Below are positions 57,440 through 64,000 of a DNA stretch of 64,000 nucleotides, piece after piece. The notes under the pieces are model-generated. The model saw only the letters and a list, made by a program, of their open reading frames with translations. It had not been told where the DNA came from and searched no databases. The position numbers and the translations under genes are program-made. The DNA comes from Diplosphaera chodatii. Lineage: Eukaryota; Chlorophyta; Trebouxiophyceae; Prasiolales; Stichococcaceae. How positions within the stretch are numbered: the first letter of the stretch is position 1; the number at the start of each line of letters is the position of its first letter. The stretch covers positions 1,364,001 through 1,428,000 of the forward strand of contig JAALGY010000010.1 of the NCBI GenBank assembly GCA_032358165.1, read 5' to 3'.

Positions 57440-60400
57440 ATGGAGCCGAAGCTGTGTTCCCTCTGCCTCCTGCTATTGGTCGCCTCGGCGGCAGCGCACG
57501 CCACGGGTAAGCCTTGCACACGCCCGTTCAAGCACAAGGTCCAGTATATGGCAGAGGCGAGAACCTGAAATGTGGGAAATCCCCAGCTGCGCAAGCCGAG
57601 CGTGCAACGGAACGTTAAACCGTCGTCTGGCGGCAAATTTGCTGGATGCTGTAGCCACGCAGGTCCTTACACTAGTGCAGAACCCCAGGGGCCCTTGGAC
57701 AGCCAGGCCAAGGGCATGAGCACGTTGCAACGACTGCCGCATGTTCGGACGATCAAACATTCTGGCAGAGACATGCTCCTGTGTCAGCAGCTCTGAGGAG
57801 TCGTGTGTCACCAGCAGATCAGCTGCCGAAAGGCCTTCCCTTAGGGGCGGCTGCCAACAGTCGTCATGTCGGATACCAGAAATAACGAACTGTGGCTACT
57901 ACTACCGTGCATGCTCAACGTTATTGCCTTGCACACACCCTCAGCTCACCACGTCTACCTCCAGCCGCAGCTGGCATCATGTTGAAGGCACAATCTCTGC
58001 CATTCATGCCACGTTTGCTCTGGCTCGAGCGGGCCAACACCCTCCAGCAACTGGACCCCACTACATGGGACACCGCCTCAGGATCCTGGGCAGCCAGGCT
58101 GCGGCCAGGCTGGGCGGCCCAGCAGCACGACCGTGCTAAATAAAGCCATTTTCGTCTGAAGGGCGGCCACGCCACAGCACCTGCGATGGTGACCATCTAA
58201 ACACCTGCACCGCAGGCAGCAGCCGGAAGCTGGCTGGCACGGCGGCTTTTGGCGGGGACACCGGCAGCAGTGGCGGCGGCTCATCCACATCAACGACATC
58301 TGCTGCCACTGGTGGCGGTGGCGCTGCCGCATCAGGTGTCACCCACATCACTCTGCTGCAGGCTTCTCTAGATGCTCAAGCGCCCAACCCTGACCAACAT
58401 AAGTTTGATCAGCCATGTGCTGCTGCCGTCAATGCTTGCCTCCTGTTCTGTTATGCTTCTTAACATCCAACCCACACGGCCCATGCAAAGCCAATCGCCT
58501 GAAACACACAGTGCTGTGCTGACAGGTGGCGCAGGATCGTCTGGCGATGGCGGCTCCTCCGCATCGAGCACCAGTGCCGCCGCGGGCTCTGGGGGCGCTG
58601 CCGCTGGCGCTGCCGGCGCGAGCAGTGGCGACGGCGGCGACAGCACCAGCAGCACGAGTGCTGCAGCTGGGGACGCTGCTGCAGCCGGCGCAGCGGCAGC
58701 GGGCGGCGATAGCACATCCACGTCCACCTCGGCCGTTGGAGGAGGAGGTGACTGGTCAACTTTCGGTCTCACACATATATATGCCAGTACCATGGCGTGC
58801 ATCATAAGTTGCCAGACCAGACACAAGGATTCAGCATAGCACACCAGACCCCTTTTGTACATGGAGTGGCAGCTGTGCATTCTCATAAACAAAGAAGGTG
58901 CAGCAGATCTGACTGCTATGAAGCTTTCATCAAGTTACATGTTCCGAAATACCTTCAGTCGCCCTGCAGATGGAGCAGGCGCTGCAGCGAGCGCGGCTGC
59001 AGCCAGCAGCTCACCAACCCCAGCACCGAGTGAGCCGCATGTGATGTGACGCCTATCATGCATGGGGATGTATTGTTTGCATTCACGCGCCGCCTGATCC
59101 AAAGCAGGCAGGGTGCCAGTGTTGGTCGTGACATGCGTCGGCTTTAATATATGTATGTGCATTGTCAGTGTGCTTGCCTACACAGCATGTGGAGATTGCA
59201 ATAATGAAACATGCAAAGCATGCACACGTGTATGTACATGTGACCATGCAGCGGCGCCAGTGTGCCCTGCTGCCAGCCTGGGGGATCCCTGCGACCCTAG
59301 CTGCCCAGACCAGGTGGGCTGGTGAGAGCAGGATAACAGTGTAGGTTGTACCCTGTGCCTGCATGGACATCCGGTATCTGTCCTTTAGAGCCACATGCTA
59401 CCTTGTACCTTGATATGCACGTCTGGACTGACCCAGGGCATGTGCATATAAGCCCGACATCCTGATGCCTCCTGCATGTGCAGTGTGGCAGTTTCGCCTG
59501 TGACGACGGTCGGTGCTGCTTCCCAGGAGATGCTGTTGTGACGGTGGGCGACTGCTGGCGCTCCTGTGGCTGCCATCTGCAAGTGCAAACTTGCACTACT
59601 GACCAGTGTGGCACTAACGGATGGGGACGCATGTGGCCAGGTCACATTTCGCTGCCATCGCAGGTACAGCGTGTGCTGCAGAACGGCACCATGGCCCCGG
59701 TTGCTGCCCGCATGGACGAGCTGGTGATTGGTGACATGGTGAGCACCTGCCTTGCCCCAACAGGCGCATCATCCAGCCTGTGCAGTTTGTGCAGCGCAGC
59801 GTCCCACACGGGATTGGGTGTGATTGTGCACGCATGGATGCTGAATGAACAATGACGACGTGGATCCTTCGTTGATATGGATTGCATACTGTTGCCTTAA
59901 AAGCTTGCTGTAGCTGCTGAAAAGGAGCAAACAACGTCCCCGTCCGCCGCATGTGTCCAGAGCATGTGCCCAGGCTTGCTCATACATAGTTACTTCTCCT
60001 AACATGGCTGCAGGTGCTCACCCGCAAAGCTGGCGGCGCAGCCACCTTCGAGCCCATCTACCTGTTTGGCCACAAAAATGCCGCTCCCCTTTCGAACTTT
60101 GTCCAGATCTATGTTGAGGTGCGCAAGCATGGACGATCTGCTCTAGCCTGCTACATGCAACGAAGCTGTACTAGCGTACATAGACTGCAGAATGTTGGGG
60201 AACCAGCGCTTTGACTCTGTCCCCATCACGCTGTCTGCGGGCTTAAGCAACGCATATGTTGCCACAAGAATGTTAGCTGGGCGCTGTATACAGCACAGCC
60301 GCTGCTGTCTCCATGGTATCACCGATCATCACACCAGCAAATCGGCAACCGTTCGCAGGGCGCCAAGCAGCCGCTGGAGATGACGGCTGGCCACTTTGTG

Positions 60401-61238
60401 CCTGTGGCTGCCAGCGGCGGCAGCAACGTCGACACCTTCATGGCCCGTGCCGGTGCAGTCCGCCCAGGGCACCGCCTCCTGCTGCCGCAGGACGGAGCCT
60501 TCACCCTCCGCACCGTCACCAAGGTCTTCCTGTCAGTGCAAACGCATTGTAGCTGGCAGGACAAAACAACTACTTCAGTGCAACCTTGTGCCTCTGCCAC
60601 ACTGCTCGAAGTTTTCCCACTGGAGAATCTATCTCAGGATGCGCATGTGCAACTGTTTGACGTATGAGGTGCTGCAGCTGATGATGTTGCACATGATACA
60701 GCTTTTCTCCATGATGTAGTATTCGTCCCCGCGTTGTTGACAGTGACACCGGCCATGGCCCCACAGGTGTCCGTCGTCAACAAGGCCGGCCTGTACAACC
60801 CGTTCACCATGGGCGGCGAGGTCGTGGTCAACGGCATGCTGGCCTCGTGCCACAGCGACTGGGTGCTAGATCACGTCATGCCACGGCGCTACGCCCACTT
60901 GCTGCCCGCCATCTACCAGGTGCGCCGCTTAGTGCTACCAGGGGTTGTCATCTGACAACAAAAACGTTGCGGAATGTGCATGACCAGGTGCTGTGGTTGC
61001 ACACCTTGCCAGATGCAAATAGCTGGCTCTCTGTGTCTGCTGTTATTCACAGATGCGTGCTGATGTTTCTCAGGCGCTGCTGGCGCCGGTGCGTCTCGGT
61101 TACCAGGCGGTTGGCCCCGCTGCCATGCGCCGCCTGGAGGCCCGCTTCGACTTTGCCGGCAACGCCGACACTGGGCTGTACGGCTACACACGCACCTTTG
61201 CTGCCGCGGCGTTGACCACGCTGGCGGGCAAGGCATGA
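57440..61238 (+). CDS. Secreted protein with Hedgehog-type Hint (Hog) autoprocessing domain
   Basis: Hint domains cut their own chain at an N-terminal Cys, and in Hedgehog they pass the upstream part to a lipid. Eleven exons fit in phase: 57440-57506, 58216-58335, 58526-58747, 58970-59029, 59252-59313, 59484-59543, 59664-59738, 60014-60118, 60359-60523, 60767-60919 and 61053-61238, giving 424 residues. A signal peptide (MEPKLCSLCLLLLVASAAAH) leads into a long Gly/Ser/Ala/Thr linker (about 23-156), then a short Cys-rich piece (CPAASLGDPCDPSCPDQ, CGSFACDDGR). The Hint domain starts at CCFPGDAVVTV (Cys 188/189) and continues with ARMDELVIGDMVLTRKAG, LEMTAGHFVPV (the TxxH motif, Thr 266 and His 269), GHRLLLPQDG and AGLYNPFTMGGEVVVNGMLA then SCHSD (Cys 340). 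A C-terminal helical region follows. There is no Hedgehog signalling domain. What the upstream part does, and whether it is lipidated, is unknown. Confidence 0.88.
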
Positions 61239-62095
61239 ACGCAGCATCCTGTGTCAAACCGCACACCCGCACCATGCACACCGACCATGCCGTCGGTGCA
61301 ACGATGAAGTCCGCCGCCTGACAGTCAAAACTGTGTACTGCTGTTGTTTGCGGTGGCTCTTGTGTATACATACATCCGAAGCATCATTCACTGCTCATTG
61401 CCGGCCTGTCAGCTGGACCTGGCGATGTCCAGCATCTTTTACTTGCTTAAGAATCAATGCGACGTGTGCGGACACCTGTGTGCAAACCTCTTCAGATGAT
61501 CAGTGTCTGTTGTCATGTTCATGACGATATGGCGATGCTCAAGATCGGTTGCTGCGGCAGCAGTCAATGAGCTCTGTGAGGTTCCACACACTCAGCTCCT
61601 GAAGCACAGGCTCCTGCAATACCATGTTTTCGCAGCGGCGGAGCCCCATGACGTAACTGTCAGGGCTTGACGTGCGCATTTGCAGGGCGAATTGTGCACT
61701 CAATGTTGCCTCAGTGTTATCTGTTGTGTCCCAAGACCAACACCAGGTGCTGACCTTTGTTTGGGGCTGCACCTGCAGTCTCAGATGTGTAGCTGGTTTT
61801 ACATCGCTTGACACCTCCAGCGCAAGCTGTGAGACGAACACAACACGAATTGTGACGCGTGCTTCACCCAGAATCTGCAGACAAAGTAAAACAACTAGCA
61901 CCGTGGCTTGACCTTTGCAGAGCGTTGCGAAGCTGGATCGGATCTCGGAGCAGCGATCCAGCCGGTCTACACTTCAGTGGAAAGCTGCATTCCTGTAATC
62001 CGGAGGCGTCAGCTCAGACTTGCTGTTCTCTTGGGCGCCGTTGTACCTTGCGAAAGCGCTGCAGTTCTTGCTGACCCAGTGGGACTGGTACAACC
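61239..62095. other. Intergenic region between the Hint gene and the last gene
   Basis: About 860 bases, AT-richer than the genes. It should hold the Hint gene 3' UTR and the promoter of the gene starting at 62096. I see no coding block. A TGTAA near 61996 is too far from the Hint stop to assign. Confidence 0.45.
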
Positions 62096-64000
62096 ATGGC
62101 ACTGCTGCGCGGCCCGCTGCTAATCCTGGCAGCGCTAGCGGCGCTCCTGGGCGCGGCTGCAGCCGCGAAGCACGAGGAGGCGCCCATCGTGACGGTCAAC
62201 GGCACGCTCAGCGAGCATTTCACTGCGCACGTCACCGAGATCCAGCCGGGCGCCTGCGTAATCTTCGAAGCGCAGGTGCTGCGGCCTCCCGCTAGTCTGC
62301 CTGCTTGTGGGTAGCCACCCTTGTACGTGGAGTTGCTCGGACTATATGCGTGGAGGCTGGCAGCAGGTCATGAGGTAAGCGCTTGCCTGTGGGGCTACAG
62401 AGGCGCAGCAGCGCCTGGCATGTTGCACATGTTAGGCAGGGCCTAGCCTGCAGAGTCAGGGTCACCCTGTGTACTCTTGTGACTATGTCCAAGACACAGC
62501 GTCGCTATTCTGCTTTCGTAAGTGGCGCCGCGGGCTTGGTAGCAGCCGCTGATGCTGTGCAGCCTGCTGCGTGCCTGACAGCCAGGCGGTGATGCAGCCC
62601 TGAACTGCTCCCCTCTGCAGGAGCTCACGGCTGAGCCGCGCCGCATCACCGCCGTGTGCTGTCGCGCAGGCGCGTGCGCAGCAGGAGGAGGGCGAGCTGT
62701 GCGTCGCGCACGCCGGCGTCAAGCTGTCGGCCGGCGGGCCGCCGACGAAGCACCCCACGGGGATCCTGCCCGACGGCTGCGCGGCCCGCGGCCTCAGGTG
62801 CCCAGGGTTTAGGGTTTCAGGCCCCGTGAGCTCGGGCGTCATTCGGGCCTCTGAACGGCTCGCGTCTCGCTGGCATGCAGCGCGTCAGGAATTGCGCAGG
62901 GTATGGGTCGAGTCTGAGCCGCCGCCAGTTGCCTCAGGTGCCACCACCGTGTTCTTTCACATGGCTGATGGCGCGCATGTGGCTGCTGCAGAATTGCGGA
63001 AGTGGTGTCACCTGACATTAACGCCTGCTTCCTGCACAAGGCGGAGCAGCTGGACCAGGCTAACAAGGTAGGGTTTGGGGCAGCCTGCCGGGTTGCAGTC
63101 TCCGTGTTGTGCCAATGCTGGGCCGGTTGGTCGGTGTGGGGTTTCGCATACAGTGGGAACTTACAGCACAATCTTAGATGGCGCGCTTTCCGCCAGGTGT
63201 TCGAGGAGTGCGACCCTGACTCGCCCTACTCCTTCCAGTTCATTGACCCCACCCGCCACCGGCCCACGTACGGCGCCAAGCGCAGCAATGCCACTGCCGC
63301 GCTGTGTCAGGCACGTGCCCACTGGCAGTCAGCTCAGTCGTGCTTGCCAGTGGAATGCTAGCGTCATCCTGCACATGCAAACAGGTAGCACAGTGTACCC
63401 TCCAACAGCCTGCTGATCAAAAGCGATGGCGTGTGGCCCTGACAGAGCTGTGCATGGTTTCACAGCAGTGACGTCCGTCAACAACTGCAGATGATGATGG
63501 ACGCGGTTCCCAACAAGGATGTGCCAGACGAGGGTGGCCTCATCTTCGAGGGCGTGACGGCGGTGGAGCTGCAGCGCTCCCGCGTGCAGCACACCGTCTT
63601 CACCGTGAGTGCGGCACACGCATCAGTCAAGTACCGTCACAATATCACTTGATGTTGATCACCTCAGACGTGCGGCACATATGACAACAAGCATCCGGCT
63701 CCCTGGAGTCCACCACAGCGGTGGAATGCAGCGCTGCAGGCAGTGGGTCAGCAGCATGGCAGCGCGCCCTTCCAGCTTTACTGGCATTTGCGCGCTTGCC
63801 AGAGTACTTTGTTCTTGCTCTGCAGCACAAGTGCCTCAAGTCGGTGACGTACGTGGTGGTCAACGCCTGCGACATGCAGATCGACGAGATGGTGTTTGAG
63901 GTGGGCCTGCCCAGTTGCTGCATCTGGACTCAGCGGGCGTCAGGAGGAGTGACTCTCGTGTTCACTGGGTGCTGAACAAGTTGCCCCCCTGTTTGGCAGT
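62096..64000 (+). CDS. Unrecognised secreted protein, 5' part of gene
   Basis: Six exons fit in phase before the window ends: 62096-62275, 62670-62797, 62992-63067, 63197-63310, 63491-63604 and 63826-63900. They encode the first 229 residues, and 63901-64000 is intron. The start is a strong signal peptide (MALLRGPLLILAALAALLGA). The mature part has scattered cysteines and no membrane segment (ACVIFEAQ, GELCVAHAGVKLSAGGPPTK, AEVVSPDINACFLHKAEQLD, VFEECDPDSPYSFQFIDPTR, KCLKSVTYVVVNACDMQIDE). The pattern suggests an extracellular or vacuolar protein with disulphides, but I do not recognise a family. The intron after 63310 begins with GC, which is the only choice that keeps phase with the next exon. 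Confidence 0.68.

Overview
This is nuclear DNA from a eukaryotic green alga, most likely a chlorophycean (volvocine-like) chlorophyte. The evidence is genes broken into many short exons with GT-AG introns whose acceptors usually end in TGCAG, a GC-rich coding bias, TGTAA polyadenylation-type signals after several stops, SPPP-type hydroxyproline-rich secreted proteins, and conserved eukaryotic housekeeping proteins. I joined exons by hand, using splice dinucleotides, intron phase and protein family conservation. Where every exon phase agrees the model is strong, and I say where it is not.

Layout, left to right. (1) 1-2524, +, 3' part of an unrecognised gene. (2) 3668-5945, +, complete histone chaperone ASF1. 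(3) 6576-8380, -, PARL-type rhomboid protease. (4) 9936-11901, -, single-pass membrane protein of unknown function. (5) 12315-17864, +, complete 17-exon eIF3b. (6) 17.8-39.75 kb, a tandem segmental duplication of about 10-12 kb. Each unit holds a secreted proline-rich/cysteine-rich gene on + (copy A 18893-21265, copy B 29074-31497) and a gamma-tubulin complex component (GCP6-like) gene on -. Only the right-hand GCP6 copy (32298-40596) is full length. The left-hand copy (22078-about 28029) is truncated at its 5' end, internally deleted and frameshifted. The junction between units carries a fossil of the last eIF3b exon. (7) 41275-45673, +, F-box plus WD40 protein. (8) 46856-53930, -, senataxin/MAA3-like SF1B helicase. 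(9) 54552-56793, +, small unrecognised protein with a duplicated exon. (10) 57440-61238, +, secreted protein with a Hedgehog-type Hint autoprocessing domain. (11) 62096-64000, +, 5' part of an unrecognised secreted protein.

The genes do not form one pathway. ASF1, eIF3b, GCP6, the helicase and the F-box protein are core nuclear or cytosolic functions, while genes A, B, the Hint protein and the last gene enter the secretory route. The most unusual content is the duplication with its legible breakpoints, the algal Hint protein, several partial exon duplications inside introns, and at least four GC-AG introns.
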